Assembly: GCF_000182565.1 (NCBI RefSeq)
Contig: NW_015971539.1
Span: 1,607,219 to 1,671,218 of the forward strand
Direction of reading: 5' to 3'
Origin: Spizellomyces punctatus DAOM BR117
Taxonomy: Eukaryota; Chytridiomycota; Chytridiomycetes; Spizellomycetales; Spizellomycetaceae
Length of the DNA: 64,000 bases
The position numbers and the translations under genes are program-made. How positions within the stretch are numbered: the stretch's first letter is position 1; each line of letters begins with the position of its first letter. The notes beneath the pieces were generated by a model. The model ran no database searches. It saw only the letters and a program-made list of their open reading frames with translations, and was not told the origin of the DNA. Below, piece after piece: positions 25,774-34,958 of the stretch.

Positions 25774-26639
25774 TCATTGCAAATACAAGGATCCTTTCAT
25801 GAGTATGGCTGGGCTTGACATCGCAGCTGAGGTAGTTTTGATCTTTATAAAGCGCATCTGCACACAATTTATAGAGTGATTCTTTTCATATACACGGAAC
25901 AATCCTTCAAGGTCAAAGCAGAAAATCGGTTCTGGATCACCATCTGGAAGGTCTGTTGGTCGTGTAGGCATCTTTGACAACCTTTCCAGACATAATCACA
26001 GCATGACTGAATAGTCGTGTTTACGGGCATCTTGACCATATTCCGAAGTATTGATGTTGATGTAACTTTGAGGGAGACAAACATGTAGCCAATCGTCCAC
26101 CTAACTCTAACCTAAACCTACCCTATGCCGCCCAAGACTTTTTCCTCTACCACCTCCCACTCCCTGTCAGGGGAAAGTCACTACCCGCTCGTCCATGAGG
26201 TAGAAAAGATCTTTGACTCGTACTTTTGACACGATACCCTGAATCAGTCCGTAAATCGACGCATCTCTAGCCATTTTCCCAACAAAACTGCTGCCAAAAC
26301 AGCTAAAGGTCTTCCTTTCTTGCTGGATGTCTTTATGTATGGAGGAATATCTCTTCACGAGAGCAGTTGTTGATTCGAGTGACGTTTCCCGTTTCAATGT
26401 ACTCGGCATCCAACCTTTTTGAAATTTTTGCCTTTTACCTGGTCGCTTTTTGAGATGGATCTTCCAAGGTATTTCATCAGGTATCCCATGAGATCATATG
26501 CCACTCCTACCGGGAATCTATCGTCAGATGGAACACGTTCAAAGGTGAATAGGTAGTTGCAGTGGTTGTTGCGTAAGATGGAAGAAGCGAGTGGGTCAAA
26601 GTAGGAAAGTTGGGGGCACAAACTTGAGTAGTCATTCAC
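25774..26639 (-). pseudogene. Cluster of overlapping minus-strand reading frames, probably a decayed gene
   Basis: Four minus-strand frames of 68-81 residues follow each other between the gap and 26639. The first (26639-26394; motif DDRFPVGVAYDLMGYLMKYL) runs out just where a second frame (26409-26167; YGLIQGIVSKVRVKDLFYLM) takes over, as expected if one coding sequence had shifted frame. Two more (26084-25869 and 25980-25774) overlap downstream. I recognise no family. The alternative is chance open frames, because no splice model joins them cleanly. Confidence 0.25.
26101..26128 (+). repeat. Telomere-like degenerate tract
   Basis: Short run of CTAACT, CTAACC, TAAACC and TACCCTA units resembling degenerate CCCTAA repeats, inside the decayed region. 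Only about four units, so it may be chance. Confidence 0.3.
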
Positions 26640-27290
26640 TTCCCTTTTATCATCCGGAGTAATTTAAATGACATGGATTGGGGCTTTTGGCAATCTTACA
26701 ATATATCTATCCGTGATGTTGAGGTCACCGGCGTCGGACTTGCGATATTCAATTGCCATATTCGATTGCGTCGACATTTTCATCGCGTCTGGACATGTTC
26801 CTCCTCTGTTAACGCGATTGGGTTTGTTATTGGTATCACTAATCCGTACGGAATATCTTTAACGATGTAAACAAGTGCATATACGAGTCCTTTGTTAAAC
26901 AAGACTCAAAGGAGTAAGATGGCACTCCATGTCGACTCGTACAAGCAAATGATTCTTGAAGATTGTGGCAAGGCTCCCAATGGAGCTCGATGAAATTGCA
27001 AGTTTAATGCTCTTCAAGCAAAGGATCTCCTTGCAACATGAAGGACACAGGAACTAGAAATTTGTGGTGAAGGAGCAGAATACCATTAGATTAAAATTCG
27101 GTGTTGATGGAGGTTTGATGCGTGGACGATCTTTGAAAGATTCGCTGTCTGCAAGAGATAGCCACGGGCTGGATCTTAATCGTTTTAAATCATATCACAT
27201 TGGTCGAAATACCAATTACAACACTAAAGCCATTACAAGAATACTACTTGTACTATATTATCTATCGACCATGTACATCTCTTATTTAGA
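26640..27290. other. Intergenic, about 650 bp
   Basis: AT-rich stretch between the decayed frames and the zinc-ribbon gene. No supported gene or repeat. Confidence 0.45.
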
Positions 27291-27617
27291 TCACTCTCTA
27301 ACTTCCCGACCGCATTTTGAACACTGATGACCGTGGGTGGCGCCCCATACAAGATCAATAAAATTGCAGTGACGGCATTTGAGATAAAATGCCCCAGGAA
27401 TGTTATTCTTTGCCGTTTCACGCTTGCACCCGTCACACTTGTGGAAACGTGTGCCGCCATCGACTTTGTCGACGCGACCGCAGTGAGGGCACACGACGCG
27501 ATACGTTCCCAAAAGGTGTCCTGCAACCATTTCGCCGATGCGAAGGACGCCAGGAATGATGACATCTTTAAAACCAGCGGCAAGGAGAGCCGCGGCGATA
27601 GCGGATTCAACTGCCAT
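27291..27617 (-). CDS. Small double zinc-ribbon protein
   Basis: Single exon, 108 residues. The first ~35 residues are Ala/Leu/Val-rich and amphipathic (SAIAAALLAAGF, GEMVAGHLLG). Four CxxC knuckles follow: CPHC, CDGC, CRHC and CSKC. Their spacing fits two zinc ribbons, each closed by a pair of knuckles. The gene has a clear TATA box (27715-27722) and a 5' leader of CAA repeats. Zinc ribbons of this type bind nucleic acid or protein partners, but I do not recognise the family. It lies about 530 bp from the left end of the Fanzor element, outside it. Confidence 0.7.
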   Translation of the reverse strand: MAVESAIAAALLAAGFKDVIIPGVLRIGEMVAGHLLGTYRVVCPHCGRVDKVDGGTRFHKCDGCKRETAKNNIPGAFYLKCRHCNFIDLVWGATHGHQCSKCGREVRE

Positions 27618-27714
27618 TGTTTTGTCGAGTTGTTGAAGTTGTTGTTGATGATGTTGTTGTTGTTGTGACGAGCTTTGTTAGGTGCAAAATGGGACGAGGT
27701 GCATGTTCGTGCCT

Positions 27715-27722
27715 TTATATAC
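27715..27722 (-). promoter_or_regulatory. TATA box of the zinc-ribbon gene
   Basis: Minus-strand TATATAAA about 100 bp upstream of the start codon. It is followed by a CAA-repeat leader at about 27625-27667, visible on the plus strand as TTG/GTT repeats. Confidence 0.6.
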
Positions 27723-28149
27723 GAAATGGGGACACCACATAAAAGGCCATGAAAACAATGGAATCATAGTGAAGCATATGCTCACCGTGAAATGGAATAT
27801 TGCCAACTGTGGCTGCTATATTATTTTTTGGTGGGGAAGGAAACAAACAACAGCCCATAATGGAGCGGGATAGTCTACTGCTACCTCAAATGTCTTGCAT
27901 ATCTTGCAAATGCGTGGCTTTACCGCCTTTGAATATCAAAATACTCACTGATTGAAAGCTCGTACTGCGGCCGAGGTGCCTATTTCAATCCTGTTGACAA
28001 GCTGTGAATGATTTCAAGCATTGGAAATGACATTATAATGTACAAAAGAAGAAGATCATATTGTGACAGATGTATTCAAACAGCCAACCCATTTCCCGCA
28101 CTCACCGTCCGCACCCTCCGACACCCATCCGTCCATCCACGCTTTCATA
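27723..28149. other. Intergenic flank of the Fanzor element
   Basis: No gene recognised. It ends with the bases TTTCATA (28143-28149), which immediately precede the inferred left end of the element. Confidence 0.5.
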
Positions 28150-28225
28150 GTGCGGAGCCGATGGGTATTGGCACTAGTACAAAGATTCCAACCAATTTAA
28201 TCATAATTTTACTCGATTTAGACTC

Positions 28226-28300
28226 ATGAACTATGGTTTGATTCAAAAAATCCTATGTAAGTCATCGTCCATTTTCCCAGGCTTTCATCTTTTTCTACAG
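28226..28300 (+). other. Possible 5' mini-exon and 44-bp intron of the Fanzor gene
   Basis: An upstream ATG at 28226 opens a 31-base exon ending at a GTAAGT donor (28257). A TTTTTCTACAG acceptor ends at 28300. Splicing joins in frame to the ATG at 28309 and would add about a dozen residues before the NLS-like start. Donor, polypyrimidine tract and phase all agree, so a spliced leader is plausible even if translation begins at 28309. Confidence 0.45.
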
Positions 28301-28308
28301 ATATCATC

Positions 28309-30203
28309 ATGCCACCAAAGAAGAAGCAAAAGCTCGAAAGGCTCGAAAAACTTGACAAACCTACTTGCTTACATACCTGCAACAAGACGTCCTTCACAAA
28401 GGCTTTCTTGCCTAATGAGACCTACCGGCAGCGTCTTCTAGATTACATCGCCATCATCCATCAACTCGCTGACCATGCTTCCCACGCTCTCAAATTCTAC
28501 ATCCTATATGCACCAACCTTTCCCACGGTAAATGAAGATACAATCGAAGCGATTCTCTATCTTCTCAACAAGGGGGAGGCTTGGCATCCAAGAAAGGAAG
28601 CAAAGAAGGCATGGCGGGATTGTTTGCTGCCATATGTTCAACGGTACTGCCAAATCATCGGCTTTGTTCACCCAAATCTACGAGGCGAGCAGCAATCAGT
28701 CAATTATCTGACAGCGAGTATGATGACAAATCTGAAGGTCAACGTCCAGGAACACTTCATGACGATGCTGCTCCGGTACATCAATCTGCGGCTCGATGTG
28801 AAGGGACAGAAGCAGCGACTGCCACTGAAAAGCGATGCGCGAAACGCTTTCTTTGCTCGTCTTCGCTACTTGAAGTCAATTTTCCTTTTTGATATCGTGC
28901 CCGAGTCGCTTGATGACTTGACTGCTGAAGAGAGTGAACTTCTAGAAGAGATTTGGTCCCTTAACATTCCCCTTTCTGACGACCAGCCACTCGCATATTC
29001 GGTTGCTGTAGACCCTCTCGCCTTCTTTCCTGCATACTGCAAACTCTCTGGGCTGTATGAACGACATGGCTTCCATCAGTTCAGCGCGATACCTCTGCGT
29101 CGCTCGCTCATCCAAAGCCATGTGCGGATCGACACCATCATCCTCTACTCTCACCTTCTTTGCATCACACGACGAGAAGCGGAAACTGTCGAAAAGGTCG
29201 ATTTATGGTTGCGCGTGTGCAACCTGCGGAACAAGGCTTTTCGGTCTCGCCGCGGTATGCAGTTTGAAGGCTCGGTCACGACGGATGGAACCTCGGTGTC
29301 TGTATACCTAAAGCACCCAGAAGCTGACAAGTATGGAAAGCGCAGCGGAGGGAAAAAGTCAGCAAACACGACGGAGGCAGAGGTTAAAGCACAATATGTG
29401 GAGAAAAACTTACCTGCTTGTCGAGCAGCAGAGAATGTTGTTGTTATCGACCCAAACAAGCGCGACATTCTCTACTGCCAAGACAGCAATGGTACAATGT
29501 TCCGTTACACCGCCAACCAGCGAGCCGTGGAGACTGGAAGCCGTCGATTTGCAAAAGAACGGCAGCAGATGAAGAAGGAAGCGGGAATGGACCTCATAGA
29601 ATCACGTATCCCTAGTCACAAGACAATGAACCTCATGGACTTCATGCGCTATCTCCTTGTTCGGCGCGCTGATTGGGATCGTCGCAAGGAATTCTACTCC
29701 ACCCTGCCCACACGCGATGGAAATGGCACTCCTTCATCAATCGGCAGCGAAGCGAATCAGACCTCATATCCAACATGCGCAACAAGTTTGGGAACTTTAC
29801 CGTTGTGATGGGTGATTGGAGCGACGCCGGTCGAACTGCGAGATTTCAGACCTCATCAAAGACAAAAGGCTGGCGCACCCTCTTTAAGCGGAACAGGATC
29901 AACTGCTTCCTTCTCGACGAGTACAAGACCTCATCTGTCTGCCCTCACTGTTCCTCTGGCGTTGAAAAAGGCTTCAAAACACGACCTCATTCAAGACCTT
30001 GGCGCCGTCGCGAAGGCAAGATTGAAAAAGTCCACGGATTGCTGGGTTGTACCAACCCTAACTGTTTACAGCAATCCTGGACGATGCGCTACTGGAACAG
30101 GGACACGCTGAGCACCTGCAACATGCTGATGATTGTGCAATCAATGTTGGATGGGCACTGTAGACCAGAAGTGTTCAGCAGGAGTGTTCCAGCCGTAGCT
30201 TAG
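28309..30203 (+). CDS. Fanzor RNA-guided nuclease (eukaryotic TnpB homologue), one frame break
   Basis: Eukaryotic relative of TnpB/Cas12 that cuts DNA guided by an RNA from the element's right end. About 630 residues in two frames: 28309-about 29715, then the -1 frame to 30203. It begins with an NLS-like MPPKKKQK. RuvC-I is VVVIDPNKRDILYC (Asp at about 381, codon 29449). At the canonical RuvC-II site (VVMGDWS) the Glu is replaced by Gly; the relocated Glu lies about 36 residues on in LLDEYKTS (codon 29919), a Fanzor hallmark. A zinc ribbon follows (CPHC .. CTNPNC), then RuvC-III Asp in WNRDTLSTCN (codon 30102). The frame changes near 29700-29725, between RuvC-I and RuvC-II; one base seems to be missing. 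No slippery heptamer or intron fits, so it is a recent mutation or a sequence error. All catalytic residues survive. Confidence 0.93.
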
Positions 30204-30271
30204 ATTGGTTAGATTAGGTTTTCCGAGCCGGTTGTCGCGCGGTTCAATCCCTGGTGCGGGTGTCCGCACTA
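30204..30271 (+). ncRNA. Candidate Fanzor guide-RNA scaffold at the right end
   Basis: Runs from the Fanzor stop codon to the right end. It has a perfect six-pair hairpin with a GTGT loop (30254-30269) that ends on the element terminus, and a B-box-like GGTTCAATCCC just upstream (30241-30251). In known Fanzor and TnpB systems the guide RNA is transcribed through this place, with the spacer starting just outside the element, here TGAAATCC... from 30272. Position and structure support it; expression is not shown. Confidence 0.55.
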
Positions 30272-30837
30272 TGAAATCCTATTGTGCAGTCGTAATTTCA
30301 ATGATGATCGTGCATGTGTAAGTACTAAGCCGCAATTGGGTTCCGATCGACACCACCCATCATCGCTTTCCATCTGTCCGTCCATTCTTCACTCGCACCT
30401 TGCGTCGAATAGTGTCAACAGTGCGAATCCTTTGGCAACTCTTTGATCAACTTGCTCTTGATGCCCGGGAAACTCACCTGGGCTATCTTGCATGAATTTG
30501 ATATACATTGGGTAAAGATCAATGAGGAGAATAACCATTTTCTAGAGCCCCCACCATCTTTTTCCTCAATAACCTGCCATACAGTGTTGCTCTTGTTTTT
30601 GTGTTTCTAAATCATCCTGTCCACCTTCATGTCTTTCATGTCTGTATTTGCGGTAAATACTCCATTAGATACAGCATAGACATGCTTCTACGTGGTGGTC
30701 AATTAACGATCTCGACGCGTTTTCTTGACACGCCCAAAGTCGCTGCCCCACACAAGTTGCAAGTTTCTTTTTTTTTGCTTCAAAACAAACGGACGGAATT
30801 TGAAAGCGCCTTACGAGATATTCTAAAGATATTCTTC
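30272..30837. other. Intergenic, about 570 bp
   Basis: Right flank of the Fanzor element and promoter of the CsaA-like gene. No gene recognised. Confidence 0.45.
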
Positions 30838-31589
30838 ATGACCGAGTTGAGCAAGGCAGCATTTTCAAGAATATGTTTTGCTTTGGGTAATGCGATATAA
30901 TGGATTTATGCTTTCCTGTTCATACACTAAACCCATAACATGCAGGGAAACCCATCGCCGTCCTCCCAAATCCCCAGGCACGCATTCCTGCATATTTACT
31001 TCATTATGAATTCTCTCTGGCGCTCCTTTCTTTGCATTCCAAGCAGCACTATGTATCATCCGCTCAATTGACGCACCAACATACTGCCGAGGATTTGGCA
31101 ACGGCAGAACATCTTCTCTGTGTCATAAATTTTCCACGCAAGCAGATAGGAAAGTTCAAGTCGGATTGCCTCACCACAGGCGTGCAAGACGATCAGGCAC
31201 CAGATCCTGTAAAGAAGCGAGAAACGACCGTTGCCGTGGGTGTCCTCAACATGGCTGAGTCAGGCAACAACAACATCTTGCCTGGATCTAGAGTGCACAT
31301 AGACGGTCGTCATGAAGTCGTTGACACGAATGATAGAGATTTATCTTGGGAAGAGTTTTGTCAATTTGAGATTCGTGTCGGGACGGTCCTATCTGGGGAC
31401 GGAAATGTAGATTTTGGGGAAAACTGGGGTGTTCGCAGATGCAAGTCTGCCATTGAACTTGGAATTTACACGGGAAAACAAGTTTTGGCCGTGCTGAATG
31501 TAGAGGATGGGCCGTGGGTTTTAAGTGTTGGAAAGACTGGATTAATAGGACCGCTAAAAAAGGTCTCTAACGGGATCCGCTTGGCTTGA
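30838..31589 (+). CDS. Tandem CsaA/EMAP-II-type tRNA-binding domain protein
   Basis: Two exons (30838-30886 and 30946-31589) give 230 residues. The first OB-fold domain matches CsaA: AFSRICFALGKPIAVLPNPQ, ARIPAYLLHYEFS, SSAQLTHQHTAEDL, and LCVINFPRKQIGKFKSDCL. After a short linker a second, shorter copy follows: EEFCQFEIRVGTV, TGKQVLAVLNVEDGPW and a closing VSNGIRLA. Such domains bind the outside corner of tRNA or act as chaperones and synthetase cofactors. Two in one chain without a catalytic domain is unusual. The first domain appears only after the 59-bp intron is removed. Function beyond nucleic-acid binding is inference. Confidence 0.75.
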
Positions 31590-31802
31590 TTTTAAAAAGT
31601 TTCATCCGAGTTTTAGTGTCCTGTACATGGTGAGCTATTAATGAAGAAAGGGCGCTGCAATCCTTCCATCTCCATGGGACGATGCTTCAATGACATGGCC
31701 GAAAGCATTGCCCGACTTTTCATGTTTGATGCGAGGCGAACCGTTGCTAGGCAACATTTATGAACATCGGAATTTCGGAATGGCATCTGATTGGCTGGCC
31801 GG

Positions 31803-31830
31803 CACGTGATGAATCAACGCGGCTATAAAA
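31803..31830 (+). promoter_or_regulatory. Strong promoter: CACGTGAT, TGAATCA, TATAAAA
   Basis: CACGTGAT (31803-31810), a bZIP-like TGAATCA (31810-31816) and a TATA box (31824-31830) stand in 28 bp. A CCAAT-like ATTGGCT lies shortly before. The first ATG downstream is at 31931 in a strong context (ACAACCATGG). Confidence 0.6.
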
Positions 31831-31930
31831 GGAGCCCACCGCGTCTTCCCACACTCTACTTTTCCCCATCAGACTCAAACAACGACCGTCGCCGGGACGG
31901 ACTTTTTCTCTAGGTGGGTGGGGGACAACC

Positions 31931-32098
31931 ATGGTTGCTGAATCGGCTTGCAATTCCAAAGTCCTGCTGGGGCTGCAACACGCCAGTTTATGGCTGGCCC
32001 TGTCACAGTATCTATCGTGCCTTTTGGCTGCTGGGGCTGTGGTCGGTCCGGAGCACGGCTGCCCTGTTGTGGTATCTATCGGGGATGGAGGGTTGTAA
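31931..32098 (+). CDS. Putative 55-residue hydrophobic peptide in the repeat transcript
   Basis: The first ATG after the TATA promoter opens a 55-codon frame ending at TAA 32098. It is Ala/Leu/Val-rich (LLGLQHASLWLALSQYLS) and encoded mostly by the first copy of the compound repeat. A GTAAGC at the end could serve as a splice donor instead of the stop. No family recognised; the transcript may be non-coding. Confidence 0.25.
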   Translation: MVAESACNSKVLLGLQHASLWLALSQYLSCLLAAGAVVGPEHGCPVVVSIGDGGL

Positions 32099-32221
32099 GC
32101 AGCCTGCTGGGGCTGCAACACGCCAGTTTATGGCTGGCCCTGTCACAGTATCTATCGGGCCTTTTGGCTGCTGGGGCTGTGGTCGGTCCAGAGCACGGCT
32201 GGCCTGTTGTGGTATCTATCG
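31963..32221 (+). repeat. Compound tandem repeat, 140-bp period
   Basis: Two copies of a 119-bp block (31963-32081 and 32103-32221), almost identical, separated by 21 bp. Each copy is made of two related 54-bp units that both begin CTGCTGGGGCTG and both end GTATCTATCG, so there are four diverged units in an (ab)(ab) order. The period is not a multiple of three, yet long frames stay open on both strands. Confidence 0.9.
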
Positions 32222-32623
32222 AGGTGTGATCCTGATCCTGCTGGGTCGGCAAGTCTACTTGTGGCATTGGTGTATCATGGTCTTTTGGCGTGAGCTAACT
32301 TCCACCCACTTCTTTTTTAGATTTCGTGTTTCTCTACAATTTCATTCAGCTTTGCTTTATGTAAAATATACATGACGTTGAATATATTGATTATTGTTTA
32401 TTCCATATCGAACAGTCTATTTAGACGGTTACCGCCGTGTATTTTCTACTGTTTCTCATTTCCCAACATATCCCAATACTCATCCTATCAGATCATTATC
32501 GTAGTGTTGGCATTGGTTTAGTACAGGCATACCAGTTTTTGGGTAGGGTCGGTGCTTACATAATCACATGGTCAAAAGGCTTTGATTCTAAACTTTCTGG
32601 AGCGATGGGCCAACGGGGCAACA
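32222..32623. other. Intergenic, about 400 bp
   Basis: Downstream of the repeat. Contains a good TTTTTTAG acceptor-like site near 32320 that could belong to the repeat transcript. Nothing else recognised. Confidence 0.4.
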
Positions 32624-34869
32624 ATGTCAGCAATTCCACCCGCGTCGCCGGGCAAGAAGCGAACACTCCCCGATATTTCCGCTCCGATTAGCGGGTCGCA
32701 GGGCGGGTCTGTGTCTCCATTAGGCAAGGCTGCGGGTCAACCGAACTCGCCTTGGTCGCTGATTAGCTCCGCAAAGAATGTCAGAGCGGCAGGATCAACG
32801 TCATCCTTCTCCTCGTCTGTATCTTCGCGGTCGTTTTCACTTCGAGGCCCTCCATCTGCATATGGAGTAAGATCGCATCTCCCGCCTGTTCCAGGAGGAT
32901 GGGTTTCATCATCATTGATTACTGGGCCAATCTCACGAAAATCGTCAGAAATATCGATTCGGCATGGCGGAGTAGAGAGGGACAACAGCAGTTCTGCCAT
33001 ACTAGCTGGGAATGATAAGCAGGACGTGTTAGGGGCAGACATTACTGGTAGCAAAACTGCAATGACTGTCAGAGCCGCATCAGATCGACGACCAACCATG
33101 ACGAAAGGACAGGGCAATGGTCTCTCACACCTACCGTTTGGTGTCCAGCAAGGTGTTTTACTTCCGGGTCTCCGAGCTGGAACTGCCCCGTCCATCCATG
33201 GTCGCAAGTCATTAGTTCCCCCACTACATTCGAGAACCGCCAACAACCACGTTCGTGGTGTCATGGCTGCACTTGCACACTCTGAAAACACGCGTGATCA
33301 ATGGCAGTATGCGCGGGACAAGTGGAAATTGGCCATTAATGCTATCCGGCGACTTGTCAGAGCCACATCCTTGTTTCGGTTGGGACCTATGGCGAGCATT
33401 CTGCCTGCGTTTATCCAAGAAGAAAACAATAATCTTGCCAAAAAGGCAATCAAGCCGCCTGAAGCGGTGGCCAAATCGAAGGTGAGCTGACGTGAGGTGA
33501 GGAGGTGTGACCAGATCAGGTCTTTGGTCTGTCTGTGATTATATGCTGCTCGTCTTGTTGGTCTCATCATCCGCTGCACCGCAGATTCACCTCCTCCTTT
33601 CAAAACCTCGCGGCCTTCGAACAAACGCTGATTTTGCTGTAGTCGATCCGTATCTTGTGAAATTACTCCCATGCCTACAGCGCCTTAGTTCCGCCCAACG
33701 CAAGCAAATGTATTTAGGTTCCCTGTCTTACGAAGTTCACCCCCCGCGCACAATGATACTCCGCGACAGTGGCACTGCAGAGAGTGTATATTTTGTTCTC
33801 TCAGGCTCTGTAGAAGTTTATAAAGACCATCGTGGTGTCCGGCTAAAGCAGAACTTGGTTGGTCCGGGTGGAATTGTGGGAGATGTTTCGGCGCACCATT
33901 TACTCGCTGGAAGTGGTACGAAACGATTCATGAACGTGATATGTTTAGGTTTTTGCGAGTTTCTGCGAATGGATCTGGGTAAGTTACTATTACACATGTA
34001 TGAATATCCTTGGCAATGCTCAATAGTTGGGTTCTATTGCTATTCGTATAGATGAGTATGTTCATATCATGTTCGGGCACGATGGTAGCAACATTGACAA
34101 TCTTGTTAGCCTTCTCAACTCTCACCCCATATTTCAAAACGCCTACGAAACAACTCTACTTAAAGCCGCGCAAAATTCCGTTCTTGGCACTTTTCCCGCT
34201 GGTTCAACCATCATTAGCCAAGATGAAGTCGCGGAGCGCATTTTCGTTCTTTGTAAAGGGACCGCGAGAGCCGTTCGAGGCGTTCCGTTCGTTCGAACGC
34301 ATACCGTGCAAACTGGTGCAGGAACGGTGATACCACAGCAGGTCATACAGCCATTCAGCGGAGATAGAGATCCCAAAACAGGCGAGGAGCTGTTTGTCGA
34401 GGAAGTGTTTGTTTCCAATATCGGACCTGGGGGCACGTTCCCTGCCTTGACATTGCCCGTAGGAATGACATTGGATCCGACAAAAGCTAAAACAGCCGAA
34501 TTTTGGCCTCGATCTCAACCCGCCCCTCAGCCCAACCCCATACCAAACCAGGTCCCTGCACCGAGTCGCACCATCACTTTTCAACAAGATCCAGTTCCCC
34601 TAAACTTTGCTGATATAACTGTATACGCTGAAACCGAAGTTCAATGTGCTGTCTTTACGGTAGAGGCTTTCCTCAAACTGGCAACAAATGAAATGGTGGA
34701 CTATGTGTTACAGCAGTCGAAAGAGTTCAAGATTCCGGTGGAGGCTTTACAGGAACAATATTTACGGGAGCTCCGCGCTGGATTGGGTTCAGACGCCGCG
34801 AGACTCTCTGGCGAGCTGGGTGGGGGTGTGAGTATCCTCATGCCAGAAGGGCGAAGAGCGGTGAAATAA
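32624..34869 (+). CDS. Tandem cyclic-nucleotide-binding-domain protein (CNBD2-like)
   Basis: Three exons (32624-33481, 33585-33978, 34052-34869) give 689 residues. The N-terminal ~190 residues are Ser/Pro-rich. A helical segment follows (WKLAINAIRRLVRATSLFRL), resembling the region ahead of the CNB domains in CNBD2. The first CNB domain is about residues 310-415 (SVYFVLSGSVEVYKDHRG), the second begins near 430 (HPIFQNAYETTLLKAAQNS, ERIFVLCKGTARAV). The phosphate-binding cassette in the first reads GGIVGDVSA rather than FGELAL, so ligand binding is doubtful. CNBD2-type proteins occur with flagella in animals and zoosporic fungi; a flagellar or cAMP-related role is inference. Confidence 0.75.
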
Positions 34870-34958
34870 GTATAGATTGTACATACATCATTTTGACATC
34901 CTTAATCTATTGACTTTAATGATACAGTTACTCCCTATGATACAGCTATGCAAAGAAT

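Larger units (their letters stand above)
28150..30271 (+). mobile_element. Fanzor-bearing mobile element
   Basis: About 2.12 kb. The left end (28143-28156, TTTCATAGTGCGGA) and right end (30263-30276) are perfect 14-base inverted copies of each other. The inner seven bases, GTGCGGA/TCCGCAC, would be the element termini. Each is flanked by TA, so the insertion looks like a TA duplication in a palindromic target (TTTCATATGAAA). CATA directly left of the element equals the target-adjacent motif reported for the Spizellomyces Fanzor nuclease (my recollection of published work). It carries one gene, the Fanzor nuclease, and a right-end region suited to its guide RNA. No DDE transposase is present, so movement would need help in trans. 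Confidence 0.75.

Noticed and set aside
27327-27668. Plus-strand frame of 113 codons opposite the zinc-ribbon gene
   Set aside because: The minus strand has the CxxC knuckles, TATA box and leader; the plus frame has a Leu repeat from the CAA leader.
29690-29730. Programmed -1 ribosomal frameshift in the Fanzor gene
   Set aside because: No X XXY YYZ slippery site and no obvious downstream pseudoknot; a one-base loss explains it better.
28150-30271. A transposase of Tc1/mariner type within the Fanzor element
   Set aside because: No DDE/D motif or helix-turn-helix frame on either strand; only the nuclease is encoded.
31914-32375. 150-codon plus-strand frame across the compound repeat as a Cys/Trp-rich protein
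   Set aside because: It has no ATG start in good context, and the repeat is open in several frames, so length alone is not evidence.
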